From Dorea longicatena (GTDB lineage Bacteria; Bacillota; Clostridia; Lachnospirales; Lachnospiraceae), in contig NZ_CP100126.1 in NCBI RefSeq assembly GCF_024168045.1, forward strand, positions 389,501 to 453,500: a stretch of 64,000 nucleotides of DNA, written 5' to 3'. The position numbers were made by a program, and so were the translations under genes. The notes below the pieces were generated by a model. The model did no database searches and had not been told where the DNA came from. It saw only the letters and a program-made list of their open reading frames with translations. Position 1 is the first letter of the stretch. Every line of letters starts with the position of its first letter. Shown piece by piece: positions 9,834-18,858 of the stretch.

Positions 9834-11126
9834 ATGAAAACATACGATATAGTAATTATTGGCGGAGGCCCGGCAGGACTTGCGGCGGCCGTATCAGCAA
9901 GAGAAAATGGAATTCAGGATATTCTGATCCTGGAAAGAGATAAAGAACTGGGTGGAATTCTGAATCAGTGTATTCATAATGGTTTCGGTCTTCATACATT
10001 TAAAGAGGAACTAACAGGACCGGAATATGCCGGAAGATTCATCAAACAGGTAATGGATCTTGGAATCGAATACAAATTACATACGATGGTTATGGACATC
10101 AGCTCAGATAAAATTGTAACAGCGATGAACCGGGAAGAAGGATTATTTGAAATACAGGCAGGTGCAGTCATCCTGGCTATGGGATGCCGTGAGCGTTCCA
10201 GAGGTGCATTGAACATTCCGGGGTATCGTCCGGCAGGCATTTATTCAGCAGGAACAGCGCAGCGGCTGGTCAATATGGAAGGGTATATGCCGGGAAGAGA
10301 AGTTGTAATCTTAGGCTCTGGCGATATCGGGCTGATCATGGCAAGACGTATGACACTGGAAGGTGCAAAGGTCAAAGTTGTAGCAGAACTGATGCCGTAT
10401 TCCGGTGGTTTAAAGCGTAATATTGTACAGTGCCTGAATGACTATGATATTCCTTTGAAATTAAGCCACACGGTTGTAGATATCAAAGGAAAAGAAAGAG
10501 TTGAAGGAATCACACTGGCAGAAGTGGACGGTAAAGGAAAGCCGATTCCGGGAACAGAAGAAGAATACACTTGTGATACGTTATTACTTTCCTGCGGACT
10601 GATTCCGGAAAATGAGATATCCAGAGGTATGGGCGTAGATATGAATCCTGTGACATCCGGACCGAAAGTCAATGAAAGCCTGGAGACTAATATCGAAGGT
10701 GTATTTGCATGTGGAAATGTACTGCATGTACATGACCTGGTGGATTTTGTGTCGGAAGAAGCGAAGACTGCGGGAAGAAATGCAGCAGAATATGTGAAGA
10801 ACTTACAGGCAGATACCGACGATAGAGATAAGCATAGTAGGGAAGAGGCAGCGGAGATTGTATTGAATCCGGTAGAAGGTGTGCGTTATACAGTTCCAAG
10901 TACCATTAATCCGGTTCATATGGATGAGAATCTTACGGTGCGCTTCCGTGTGGGCGGTGTATACAAGAACTGTTATGTAAGTGTATATTTTGATGAAGAA
11001 CGTGTGATACATAAGAAACGTCCGGTTGTTGCACCGGGAGAGATGGAGCAGATTAAACTTACGAAAGAACAGCTTATGAAGTATCCGGGTCTGAAGACAA
11101 TTACAGTAAAGATAGAGGAGGCGTAG
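9834..11126 (+). CDS. NAD(P)/FAD-dependent oxidoreductase, partner of the G3P dehydrogenase
   Basis: The product has 430 residues. Two dinucleotide folds are visible: IVIIGGGPAGLAAAVSA at the N-terminus for FAD, and VVILGSGDIGLIMARRM near residue 160 for NAD(P). GVFACGNVLHVHDLVDFVSE near 290-310 closes the FAD site. This pyridine-nucleotide disulfide reductase-like protein lacks an obvious CxxC disulfide. It plays the electron-transfer role between the GlpA-like subunit and a carrier in this three-gene arrangement (inference from synteny). AGGAAG precedes the ATG. Confidence 0.85.
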   Translation: MKTYDIVIIGGGPAGLAAAVSARENGIQDILILERDKELGGILNQCIHNGFGLHTFKEELTGPEYAGRFIKQVMDLGIEYKLHTMVMDISSDKIVTAMNREEGLFEIQAGAVILAMGCRERSRGALNIPGYRPAGIYSAGTAQRLVNMEGYMPGREVVILGSGDIGLIMARRMTLEGAKVKVVAELMPYSGGLKRNIVQCLNDYDIPLKLSHTVVDIKGKERVEGITLAEVDGKGKPIPGTEEEYTCDTLLLSCGLIPENEISRGMGVDMNPVTSGPKVNESLETNIEGVFACGNVLHVHDLVDFVSEEAKTAGRNAAEYVKNLQADTDDRDKHSREEAAEIVLNPVEGVRYTVPSTINPVHMDENLTVRFRVGGVYKNCYVSVYFDEERVIHKKRPVVAPGEMEQIKLTKEQLMKYPGLKTITVKIEEA

Positions 11127-11129
11127 AGG

Positions 11130-11504
11130 ATGGGAACAGTAACAACGAGAGAACTGACATGTATCGGCTGTCCGATGGGTTGCCCTCTGATCGTGACAAT
11201 GGAAGCCGGCGAAGTGATCAGTGTAACAGGAAATACCTGCAAACGAGGAGACGTATATGCAAGAAAAGAAGTGACCAATCCGACCAGAATCGTAACTTCT
11301 ACGGTAAGAGTATCCGGCGGTGATGCGGATATGGTATCGGTGAAGACAAAGGAGGATATTCCGAAAGGAAAAATCTTTGAATGTGTGAAAGCACTGAAGA
11401 GTGTGGAAGTTCCGGCACCGGTACATATCGGAGATGTACTGGTGAAGGATGTGGCCGGTACCGGTGTGGATATTGTGGCGACGAAAAATGTAGAATCTAT
11501 ATAA
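11130..11504 (+). CDS. DUF1667 small Cys-rich protein of the glycerol operon
   Basis: The product has 124 residues with TCIGCPMGCPL near the N-terminus and a later GNTCKRGDVYA, giving four cysteines in the DUF1667 pattern. It starts three bases after the preceding stop, with GAGGCGTAGAG as ribosome site. The family nearly always sits directly after the GlpA-like and FAD oxidoreductase genes, so it is likely a third subunit or metal/Fe-S element of that complex. No activity is known. Confidence 0.85.
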   Translation: MGTVTTRELTCIGCPMGCPLIVTMEAGEVISVTGNTCKRGDVYARKEVTNPTRIVTSTVRVSGGDADMVSVKTKEDIPKGKIFECVKALKSVEVPAPVHIGDVLVKDVAGTGVDIVATKNVESI

Positions 11505-11566
11505 AATTTACAACCGCTACAAAATACATAATGGATATGAAATATACAAAATATGTGAAAATTTGC

Positions 11567-11572
11567 TATAAT
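11567..11572 (+). promoter_or_regulatory. Extended -10 promoter for the transglutaminase-like gene
   Basis: TGCTATAAT (TATAAT at 11567-11572 with the extended TGn) lies about 40 bases before the start at 11611. No convincing -35 box is seen. Confidence 0.6.
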
Positions 11573-11610
11573 GGGTTCAGATTTAAAAAGATAAAAATGG
11601 AGAGATGATC

Positions 11611-12636
11611 GTGGAACCATATTATTATAGCAAGATGAACAAAGTACAGCAGGCAGCCTATCATGCAATTCGGCAGGGACTGCTTGAAATCTCAGATTCA
11701 ATACAGATTCCAGGAATGGAGGCGGAGGAACTTTATAATGTATTCTTCCGCCTGCGTCTGGATCATCCGGAAATCTTCTGGGCAACCGGGTATAAGTACA
11801 AGTATTATCCGGATTCGCCCAATTTCATTTTTATCCCGGAATATTTATTTGATAAAAACAAAATAAAGGAACATCAGAAAGCACTGAAGTCCAGAGTAGA
11901 AAAGCTTGCAAGACCGGTAAAAGATAAATCCGAATGGGAAAAGGAAAAATATGTACATGATTTCATCTGTGCAAATGTACACTATGATAAATTAAAAAAG
12001 TCATATTCCCATGAGATCATCGGACCGCTCGGACAGGGTGTCGGGGTCTGTGAAGGGATTGCAAAAACAGTGAAAGTGCTGTGCGACGCATTCGGGATCT
12101 GGTGTATGATCGCAGTCTGCGGTAACAATCCGGAGAAAGGGATCAAATACCGTCATACTTGGAACATTGTGAGAATTGGTGGAAATTATTATCATCTGGA
12201 TGCGACATTTGATAATACACTCGGAAATGACAAAAAAGAAATCCGCTACGACTATTTCAACCTGGATGATAAAAGCATTTTCAGAGATCATGAGCCGCTG
12301 ATCGCTCCGGCACCAAAGTGCGAAGATGGGGACCGTTTCTATTATAAAGAGAAGAAACTGTCGTTTACAAAGACAGAAGATGTATATAGAAGAGCATTAC
12401 AGACCGCAAAAAAAGGAAGAGTATTTACGTTTCACTGGCGGGGCGGTTATCTGACGAAAGCTGTTTTGGAAGAACTTCTGGAGCTGATTCAGAAAGCCGG
12501 AAAAGAAAAGCAGAAGAATGCAAGGATCAGTTTGAACTGGCCACAGGCGGTATTGCGATTTGATTATGTAGAAGATCATGGGGAAGTGGAACCGGAAGTT
12601 GTGGTTGAAGAGGCAAATGAAGGAGAGAAAGAATAG
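11611..12636 (+). CDS. Transglutaminase-like (papain-fold) domain protein
   Basis: The product is 341 residues from a GTG at 11611, six bases after GGAGAG. The ATG at 11605 directly abuts that site and is less likely, though it would add only two residues. The catalytic triad of the transglutaminase-core family is visible: Cys in GVGVCEGIAKTVKVL, His in KYRHTWNIV and Asp in YHLDATFDNTLG. There is no signal peptide, so it is probably cytoplasmic. The C-terminal 80 residues are charged and unassigned. The substrate (peptide or protein crosslink/hydrolysis) is unknown. The next reading frame overlaps its stop codon. Confidence 0.82.
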   Translation: MEPYYYSKMNKVQQAAYHAIRQGLLEISDSIQIPGMEAEELYNVFFRLRLDHPEIFWATGYKYKYYPDSPNFIFIPEYLFDKNKIKEHQKALKSRVEKLARPVKDKSEWEKEKYVHDFICANVHYDKLKKSYSHEIIGPLGQGVGVCEGIAKTVKVLCDAFGIWCMIAVCGNNPEKGIKYRHTWNIVRIGGNYYHLDATFDNTLGNDKKEIRYDYFNLDDKSIFRDHEPLIAPAPKCEDGDRFYYKEKKLSFTKTEDVYRRALQTAKKGRVFTFHWRGGYLTKAVLEELLELIQKAGKEKQKNARISLNWPQAVLRFDYVEDHGEVEPEVVVEEANEGEKE

Positions 12637-13300
12637 TGGATGCATTTGTAATGTTGCAAGAGCTTCTGGAACAGGAACAGTTTGAGCTGATTTTTCCGGA
12701 GCGATCAATTTCAGGGTAACCGGATATCCGACTGGTATATCTGATGAATGATGCGGTGGAAAGCTTTCTTGTATTTCACAATGCCAGAATGACAGGGGAA
12801 TACAGACCGGACTATGAAGGAGAGATATCGGCATCGATGAGTTTTGAAGATATGGAGTACATTCCTGTGGTCCATCAGGGAGATTCAGTCGTCACGATAT
12901 TTTTCGAAGATCTGTTGACAGATGTCCATCTGTATGATTATGGGGAGATCGGACATTTCTGGATGAAGGATTATGAATATCTGCGGCAGCTGGAATACCG
13001 TCTGGCAATCATGAGAGACAAGTATGATTATCTGGGAGGGGAATACTGTACACCAGAGGAACGAAAGCTTGCGATGCTGGTGGATTTTCCGCCGCTTAAT
13101 TACTGCTGTTATCCTGCAGTGCCGGAACAATACAGCAATTGCAAAAGGAAGGAAAAGATTCTGTTATTTTAAGAGAAGAACCATTCGAGATTGCAAAAGA
13201 CAGTATCGGTTATCAGATTCATCTGATGATCTGGGAGAAGGGAATCTTAAACAGGAAAGTGAAAATAGAGAGTTATTCGCTGGAAAAGAATAAAGAATAG
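12636..13300 (+). pseudogene. Broken gene of unknown function (one nonsense codon plus one frameshift)
   Basis: From a GTG overlapping the preceding stop, the frame encodes VDAFVMLQELLEQEQFELIF and hits TAA at 12717. The same frame then continues open from 12720 through MNDAVESFLVFHNARM and on to about 13130. There the coding sense shifts frame and continues as LQKEGKDSVILREEPFEIAK to a TAG at 13298. Joining the pieces gives one protein of about 220 residues, acidic, with no family I recognise. Overlap with the transglutaminase gene suggests it was once translationally coupled. Two independent lesions make sequencing error less likely. Confidence 0.65.
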
Positions 13301-13690
13301 CAGATGCTTGTCCGCATGCCAGTATTAAAAATGGGCATCCACACCGGATGCCCAAAAGGAAAAAAGTTATGAAAAAGAAAAATGATATATATAAACTCGG
13401 TTGTTAGCTTTTATTAAATAACCGAAGGATTTTTTAGGCGAAGCCAGATCAGATAAAAGTTGCTTCATATTTCTGATACCTGAGTGACTTCTTTGTTGTT
13501 GATAATTATATAATACATGGCAAATGTTTCTAATTTGTGTTATAAGGCTAAAGAAAATATGAAAAATCTTAAGATAATCTGTAGGAAATCTAAAGTGAGC
13601 AATAAGACTTCCGATAGAAGAGGTTGAGAAGGTGTTAGCACAGTAAAAGCCAAAAAATTATCCCTGTGTAACTGCTGCTCTCTGCTGAGT
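13301..13690. other. 390-bp gene-free region with a minus-strand terminator hairpin
   Basis: A perfect 8-bp hairpin GGGCATCC/GGATGCCC lies at 13333-13353. Read on the minus strand it is followed by ATTTTTAA, so it would stop transcription arriving from the GNAT/hydF side; on the plus strand it has no T-run. A weaker hairpin (CGGTT/AACCG, about 13398-13424) is followed by GATTTTTT. The rest, 13440-13690, is AT-rich and shows no gene, tRNA or named RNA that I can recognise. Confidence 0.5.
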
Positions 13691-14185
13691 TTATTCAGCT
13701 TTCTGATAGATCAGGCGGCTATCACCGCTTTTCAATGTAGTATGCCCACAGCATGTGAAGCCTAATTTGGCGAGCAGATGCTGCATCGGGATATTATCAT
13801 CGTGTGTATCAATCTTAATATTTGGAAACTGTTCATAAGCCCAGTTCAGGCAGAAGGTGGCAATGCCTTTCGTGTCCGGTGCTGTGGCAACTCTGTGAAC
13901 AACGGCGTAAGGGCAGGAATTCAACCAGGAACCGTCAATGTTCAGATAATCGGGATCTTCTTCCGGATGAAAATAGAATACACCGCCAATCCGTTCCCGG
14001 TCATTTGCCCGGATGATACAGACATGTAAGCAGCCGGAACGGATGTCCTGTGTAGTCAGTTCTAACGGAGGATAGTTGTCCTTCCACTGGTCAGGGTTTC
14101 CATGTTCTTTCATATATTCCCGGGCATAGGCATAGATTGCAAGGATATCCGGGAGGTCATTCATTGTCGCTTTTCTGATCTGCAT
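13691..14185 (-). CDS. GNAT-family N-acetyltransferase
   Basis: The product has 164 residues. It begins MQIRKATMNDLPDILAIYAY, the usual GNAT N-terminal strand-helix, and has VVHRVATAPDTKGIATFCLN in the acetyl-CoA region. LNWAYEQFPNIKIDTHDDN and a terminal LGFTCCGH also match the fold. AAGGAG precedes the ATG. The acceptor is unknown; GNATs of this type acetylate small amines or protein N-termini. It lies 30 bases after hydF on the same strand, so it may be the last gene of the hydE-hydF unit, but no functional link is implied. Confidence 0.85.
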   Translation of the reverse strand: MQIRKATMNDLPDILAIYAYAREYMKEHGNPDQWKDNYPPLELTTQDIRSGCLHVCIIRANDRERIGGVFYFHPEEDPDYLNIDGSWLNSCPYAVVHRVATAPDTKGIATFCLNWAYEQFPNIKIDTHDDNIPMQHLLAKLGFTCCGHTTLKSGDSRLIYQKAE

Positions 14186-14215
14186 AAAAATCTCCTTTAT
14201 ATATAAAGCGTTCGT

Positions 14216-15448
14216 TTATTTTCGTAATTGTGGGAATATCTCGATACTCCGTTCCAGAATTCCCTTCATGTATGCAATCGCAGTGCCGTAATTTGTGATC
14301 GGGATATCTGCATCATCGGCACATTTCAGGCGGTATTTCATCTCACGCTCGTTCAGCATACATCCACCACAATGGATGATCATCTTATAGCGAGTCAGAT
14401 CCAGAGGAAATTCGGTTCCGCTGGTAAATTCAAAGGACACGTCTTTTCCGGTATATTCGCATACCCAGCGAGGCAGTTTGACAGTACCGATATCGTCACA
14501 CTGACGATGGTGGGTGCAGCCTTCGCTGATCAGAATGGTATCTCCGTCTTCCAGTGTGTCTAATGCACGTGCGCCTCTGACAACTGTTTCCAGATTCCCC
14601 TTGTATCTTGCAAAAAGGATAGAAAATGAAGTTAAAAGGATATCAGAAGGTGTATCTTTGTCAACTTCTTTAAATGCCTGACTGTCGGTGATCACAAGCG
14701 CAGGTTTTTTGCCCAGTAAGTCCAGAGTGCTCTTAAGTTCCGTCTCTTTTACCACAATGGCAGTTGTACCGGCATCGAGAAGATCACGGATCGTCTGCTG
14801 TTGCGGAAGAATCAGTCTTCCCTTTGGTGCCGCCGAGTCGATCGGAACCACCAGCACGACAAAATCCCCGGGTTTTACAAGATCACGCACAATGAATCTG
14901 GAAGAATCCTCAGAAGGAACCAGAGATCCGAGCCGTTCCTTCAGTTCATGAATATGAAGATGTTCTGTGGTATTGGTCCACAGAATATTTTCCAGAGGAA
15001 TCTTATATTTCAGGTGTGTGGATACGATCATTTCCTGGTGTACATGTTCGGATACCAGATCAGCTTTATTGAGGACGAGCAGGAGAGGGATTTTTTTATC
15101 CTGTATACGTGTAAGAATTGCATTGTCCTGTGGGGTGATTCCGGTGGTTCCATCAACTACAAGTACAGCAATATCTGTCTTGTTCAAGACCTGATAGGCT
15201 TTCTGGATACGAAGTTTTCCGAGTTCTCCTGTGTCATCGAGACCTGGAGTGTCAATCATGACAACCGGACCAAGCGGAAGTAGTTCCATGGCTTTGAACA
15301 CCGGATCGGTCGTGGTTCCGCGTACATCGGATACGATTGCCAGATTCTGTCCGGTAAGTGCATTGATCAGGCTTGATTTTCCGGCATTACGTCTGCCAAA
15401 GATTCCGATATGTGTACGTTCTGAAGAGGGTGTGCTGTTTAAACTCAT
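14216..15448 (-). CDS. hydF: [FeFe]-hydrogenase H-cluster maturation GTPase HydF
   Basis: The product has 410 residues. The N-terminal Era/TrmE-like GTPase has GRRNAGKSS (18-26), TTTDPVFK, DTPG and NKAD. The C-terminal part carries the conserved cluster ligands CTHHRQCDD and IHCGGCMLN. HydF is the scaffold on which the 2Fe subcluster is assembled before insertion into HydA. It lies downstream of hydE on the same strand, 89 bases apart. The third maturase HydG and any hydrogenase are not in this window. GAGGAA precedes the ATG. Confidence 0.97.
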   Translation of the reverse strand: MSLNSTPSSERTHIGIFGRRNAGKSSLINALTGQNLAIVSDVRGTTTDPVFKAMELLPLGPVVMIDTPGLDDTGELGKLRIQKAYQVLNKTDIAVLVVDGTTGITPQDNAILTRIQDKKIPLLLVLNKADLVSEHVHQEMIVSTHLKYKIPLENILWTNTTEHLHIHELKERLGSLVPSEDSSRFIVRDLVKPGDFVVLVVPIDSAAPKGRLILPQQQTIRDLLDAGTTAIVVKETELKSTLDLLGKKPALVITDSQAFKEVDKDTPSDILLTSFSILFARYKGNLETVVRGARALDTLEDGDTILISEGCTHHRQCDDIGTVKLPRWVCEYTGKDVSFEFTSGTEFPLDLTRYKMIIHCGGCMLNEREMKYRLKCADDADIPITNYGTAIAYMKGILERSIEIFPQLRK

Positions 15449-15537
15449 GATGTATTCCTCGCTTTCTGACAGCTATGTGTAAAGCTGACCATATAAAAAT
15501 GTTAAAACTGTATAAATCTGCGGTATTGTTTCAATGA

Positions 15538-16599
15538 TTAAATATTCAGGGAATCTCCACGGTCTGTTACAACCTGATATCCAACGGATTTCATCCGCAT
15601 TTCTAGACAATGTCTGCACTGGGCGGATTCATCTCCGGTACAGATTTTATTATCATATAGAAGATAATCTTTCCGGACTTCCGTCGGTGAGAGATTTGGC
15701 ATTACGACATTGGCTCCGGCAAGGATTCCGAGTTCACGTCCTTTCGGATGGATGGTTCCAAGTGCAGTTGTGGCCGGAAGCAGAACCTTTGGAATCATCA
15801 GACGAATCAGACCAAGCATATATAAGGTAAGCTCCAGTGTTCCCGCAGCTTCTCCGGCAAATGGGGTATCATGGTGTGGGATGAACGGACCGATTCCAAT
15901 CATGTGTGGATTCAGTTCTTTCATGAAAAGCATATCTTCTGCCAGATATTCCGGTGTCTGATAAGGCGATCCCACCATGAATCCGCAGCCGACCTGATAA
16001 CCGATGTCCTTTAAGTTACGCAGACACTGCTGTCTGTGTCCGGGACTAAGATTTGATGGATGAAGCTGTCTGTAATGTTCGTGATTATAAGTTTCATGAC
16101 GCAGAAGATAACGGTCGGCGCCTGCATCGAAGTAAGCCTGGTAACTTTCTTTTGATTTTTCACCGATGGAGAGGGTGATGGCGCAGTCGGGATATTGCTC
16201 TTTGATCATCCGGATCAGATGGATGATGCGTTCATCTGTATAATATCCGTCTTCTCCACCCTGCAAGACAAAGGTACGGAAGCCAAGGTCATATCCTTCT
16301 TTACAACAATTCAGGATGTCTTCTTCTGACAGACGATACCGGTGTGCGTTTCCATTGCTTTTCCGTATGCCGCAGTAGAGACAGTCATTTTTACAATAGT
16401 TGGTAAATTCGATCAGTCCGCGCACGTAGATGTCGTGTCCGTAATAGCGGTGGCGCTCTTTGCGTGCCAGGGAAAAGAGATATTCGGAAAGTTCCGGAGT
16501 GCGTCCCTCGATCAGTGAGATCCATTCTTCTTTGGTAAGTGTATGTTCCTTGTGTAATTTATCAATGAAACTTTTTTGATTTTGGTTATCTGTATTCAT
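15538..16599 (-). CDS. hydE: [FeFe]-hydrogenase H-cluster radical SAM maturase HydE
   Basis: The product has 353 residues. The radical SAM cluster motif CKNDCLYC (C69, C73, C76) is followed by GIRKSN, and LQGGEDGYYTDERI fits the SAM-binding region. LLRHETYNHEHYRQLHP and MIGIGPFIPHHDTPF are typical of HydE. Cysteines CTGDESAQCRHC near the C-terminus fit the second, non-essential cluster. HydE acts with HydG and HydF to build the dithiolate-bridged 2Fe unit. It is the first gene of the minus-strand unit, with AAAGGA before the ATG and a divergent promoter region at 16600-16741. Confidence 0.96.
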   Translation of the reverse strand: MNTDNQNQKSFIDKLHKEHTLTKEEWISLIEGRTPELSEYLFSLARKERHRYYGHDIYVRGLIEFTNYCKNDCLYCGIRKSNGNAHRYRLSEEDILNCCKEGYDLGFRTFVLQGGEDGYYTDERIIHLIRMIKEQYPDCAITLSIGEKSKESYQAYFDAGADRYLLRHETYNHEHYRQLHPSNLSPGHRQQCLRNLKDIGYQVGCGFMVGSPYQTPEYLAEDMLFMKELNPHMIGIGPFIPHHDTPFAGEAAGTLELTLYMLGLIRLMIPKVLLPATTALGTIHPKGRELGILAGANVVMPNLSPTEVRKDYLLYDNKICTGDESAQCRHCLEMRMKSVGYQVVTDRGDSLNI

Positions 16600-16741
16600 T
16601 TATAGTTGTCCTTTAATTGCTGGTTGTTGATAATCATCTCCATATAGTATATCATACTAATTAATAAGAGTAGACAATAAATTCATTGTAAACTTTGGAA
16701 TGTAGTGTGGCAGCATAAATAAAAAGGAAAGGAAACAAATT

Positions 16742-17587
16742 ATGGGAATCGGCAAAAGAATATTAAATGTACTGATCGGACTGTTGTTTATCATAAGTGT
16801 AACGGTATTGGGATCAAGTTTTCTGGCAAAAAAGGTATTGGTGGATGCAATCAGTCAGGCAGGAGTTGATACTGCAATTTCACACCGGATGATGGATGCG
16901 GTATTCGGTTATGCAGGAGCGGATGATACGGAATGGATCGCAAAGATACAGAACAAGATCGAGAAAAACGGAGAAGTACAGGCAATTACACAAAAGGTCA
17001 TGAACGAGATAACAGAGGATCTTTCCAGCGGAAAAGCGTACAAAGATGTAGATGTAACAAAAGAACTGAATCGGATTCTGGATGACAGTATGCAGGAAAT
17101 TAAGGATACGAATCCGGAATTAAATGACGATATGCTGGCAATGATGAAACAGCAGTTGAAAGAGGAACTGGTTGATGTGCAGGATGTGCTGAACAGCTAT
17201 GCTTCAAACCTGTATAATAATATGAACGATACCAGTACGGTGCAAGGAAAAGTTGCAAAGCTTTATACCATATTATTGTCTATGCCGTGCCGTGTGGCAG
17301 CGGGAGCAGCAATCCTGATTCTTGCGGTTCTGACGATTCTACTGGGCTATCCAAGATACAGAGGTCTCTTTTCACTTGGTGTAGAAGGTCTGATCTGCAG
17401 TGTTATCTTTGCGCCGGGAATCGGACTTATGGGAAATAAGGTACTCAGCTTACTGACGGACAGAATACTTGGACGTACGATTGATGTGAATCTGAAGGCA
17501 TTCCTTTGGATGGGATGTATCTCTGCCGGAGCAGGAGTGGTATTCCTGCTTGCGGGGCTGATCGTGAGCTGGAAAGATGGCAGATAA
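16742..17587 (+). CDS. Membrane protein of unknown function, long extracytoplasmic loop
   Basis: The product has 281 residues. One membrane segment is at 8-28 (VLIGLLFIISVTVLGSSFLA). A roughly 150-residue hydrophilic, helix-rich part follows with many Glu/Asp/Gln and no cysteines. Three more membrane segments follow at about 182-200, 210-235 and 250-275. The shape resembles sensor or scaffold proteins, but I recognise no family. AAAGGAAAGG precedes the ATG. It stands alone, divergent from hydE, and is followed 39 bases later by the tnpB element. Confidence 0.7.
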   Translation: MGIGKRILNVLIGLLFIISVTVLGSSFLAKKVLVDAISQAGVDTAISHRMMDAVFGYAGADDTEWIAKIQNKIEKNGEVQAITQKVMNEITEDLSSGKAYKDVDVTKELNRILDDSMQEIKDTNPELNDDMLAMMKQQLKEELVDVQDVLNSYASNLYNNMNDTSTVQGKVAKLYTILLSMPCRVAAGAAILILAVLTILLGYPRYRGLFSLGVEGLICSVIFAPGIGLMGNKVLSLLTDRILGRTIDVNLKAFLWMGCISAGAGVVFLLAGLIVSWKDGR

Positions 17588-17626
17588 AAATCCAAAATTC
17601 AAGGTTGAGAAAGAAGGTGACAGTGG

Positions 17627-18730
17627 ATGTTAAAGGCATATAAATATAGAATATATCCAAATAATGAGCAGAAAATACAGATTGCAAAAACATTTGGCTG
17701 TTGCCGTTTTGTATATAATCAGACACTGGCATACCGGAAAGAAGTATATGAGAAAGAGAAAAAAACAGTTAGTAAAACCGACTGTAACAATTATTGCAAT
17801 AGACAATTAAAGAAAGAGTATGAATGGCTGAAAGAAGTGGATAAATTTGCTCTGACAAATGCGATTTACAACATGGATGCTGCATACCAGAAGTTTTTCA
17901 AGGAACACGCAGGTTATCCGAAGTTTAAGAGTAAACACAATAATCATAAGTCATATACAACAAATTTTACGAATGGCAATATAACAGTAGATTTCGGGTG
18001 CAATAGAGTAAAATTGCCTAAATTAAAAAGAATAAAAGCAAAACTGCATAGAAATTTTATCGGACAGATAAAATTGGCAACGATATCACAAGTTCCGAGT
18101 GGAAAGTATTATGTATCAATTTTAGTGGAAACAGAACACGTGGAACTGCCACATATAAAACAAAATACAGGAATAGATTTAGGTATTAAGGAGTTATGTA
18201 TTACTTCTGCTGGAAAGAAATACGAAAATCCAAAAATCATCAGAAAATACGAAAAGAAACTGGTGAAACTGCAAAGGCAGTTAGCCCATAAAGAGAAAAG
18301 AAGTCAAAATTACTACAAAACAAAGAAAAAGATAGCAATATGCCATGAAAAAATAACAAATACCAGAAAAGATTATCTGCACAAGATGTCCCATGAGATT
18401 ATCAGCGAAAACCAAGTGATAGTTTCGGAAGATTTGCAGATAAAAAACATGGTAAAAAATCACCGTTTGTCAAAGTCTATAAGTGATGTATCATGGTATG
18501 AGCTGACAAGACAGTTAGAATATAAGGCAAAGTGGAATGGCAGGAAATATGTCAAAATAGACACATTCTATGCCAGTAGTCAGCTGTGTTCAGTCTGTGG
18601 ATACCAAAACACAGAGACAAAAAATCTATCAGTAAGGGAATGGACATGTCCTGTCTGTGGAACAAATCATGACAGGGATATCAACGCAGCAAAAAATATA
18701 CTGGAAGAAGGATTAAGACAAATAGCATAA
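17627..18730 (+). CDS. tnpB: RNA-guided endonuclease TnpB (OrfB of IS200/IS605)
   Basis: The product has 367 residues, normal length. The N-terminal OrfB HTH domain starts [20 protein letters not shown] and includes [12 protein letters not shown]. The split RuvC catalytic residues all look intact: D in GIDLGIKEL near 184, E in [10 protein letters not shown] near 268 and D in [11 protein letters not shown] near 350. The zinc finger CSVCGY..CPVCG lies before the last motif. TnpB proteins are ancestors of Cas12 and cut DNA guided by an omega-RNA from the element's right end. An intact triad suggests it is active. Confidence 0.95.
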   Translation: MLKAYKYRIYPNNEQKIQIAKTFGCCRFVYNQTLAYRKEVYEKEKKTVSKTDCNNYCNRQLKKEYEWLKEVDKFALTNAIYNMDAAYQKFFKEHAGYPKFKSKHNNHKSYTTNFTNGNITVDFGCNRVKLPKLKRIKAKLHRNFIGQIKLATISQVPSGKYYVSILVETEHVELPHIKQNTGIDLGIKELCITSAGKKYENPKIIRKYEKKLVKLQRQLAHKEKRSQNYYKTKKKIAICHEKITNTRKDYLHKMSHEIISENQVIVSEDLQIKNMVKNHRLSKSISDVSWYELTRQLEYKAKWNGRKYVKIDTFYASSQLCSVCGYQNTETKNLSVREWTCPVCGTNHDRDINAAKNILEEGLRQIA

Positions 18731-18840
18731 AAATAACAATATAGGGCAGGGACTGCCCGAATTAACGCCTGTGGAGATAGTAGGTTACGAGGTCTGCGAA
18801 GCAGGAAGCCCATTGGCTTTAGACAATGGGTAGTTCACGA
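18731..18840 (+). ncRNA. Omega-RNA scaffold / right end of the tnpB element
   Basis: After the tnpB stop come GGGCA/TGCCC (about 18744-18758) and CCCATTG/CAATGGG (about 18808-18829) hairpins, ending TAGTTCACGA at 18840. In characterised IS605 elements the omega-RNA comprises the tnpB 3' end plus this right end. The guide is the host sequence immediately downstream, which here would start ATAGGAGCTGATTC at 18841. That stretch includes the ribosome site of the glycosylase gene. RNA boundaries are inferred. Confidence 0.65.
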
Positions 18841-18858
18841 ATAGGAGCTGATTCAAAC

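Larger units (their letters stand above)
17600..18840 (+). mobile_element. IS200/IS605-type element carrying only tnpB (IS1341-like)
   Basis: There is a single tnpB gene and no tnpA. The right end carries conserved hairpins and ends GGGTAGTTCACGA at 18840, a right end known from Clostridia IS605-type elements. The left end is not sharply defined; it lies between the upstream stop (17587) and tnpB (17627). The element has landed directly in front of the ribosome site of the next gene, so that gene's natural promoter may now be separated from it by 1.2 kb. Confidence 0.75.
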
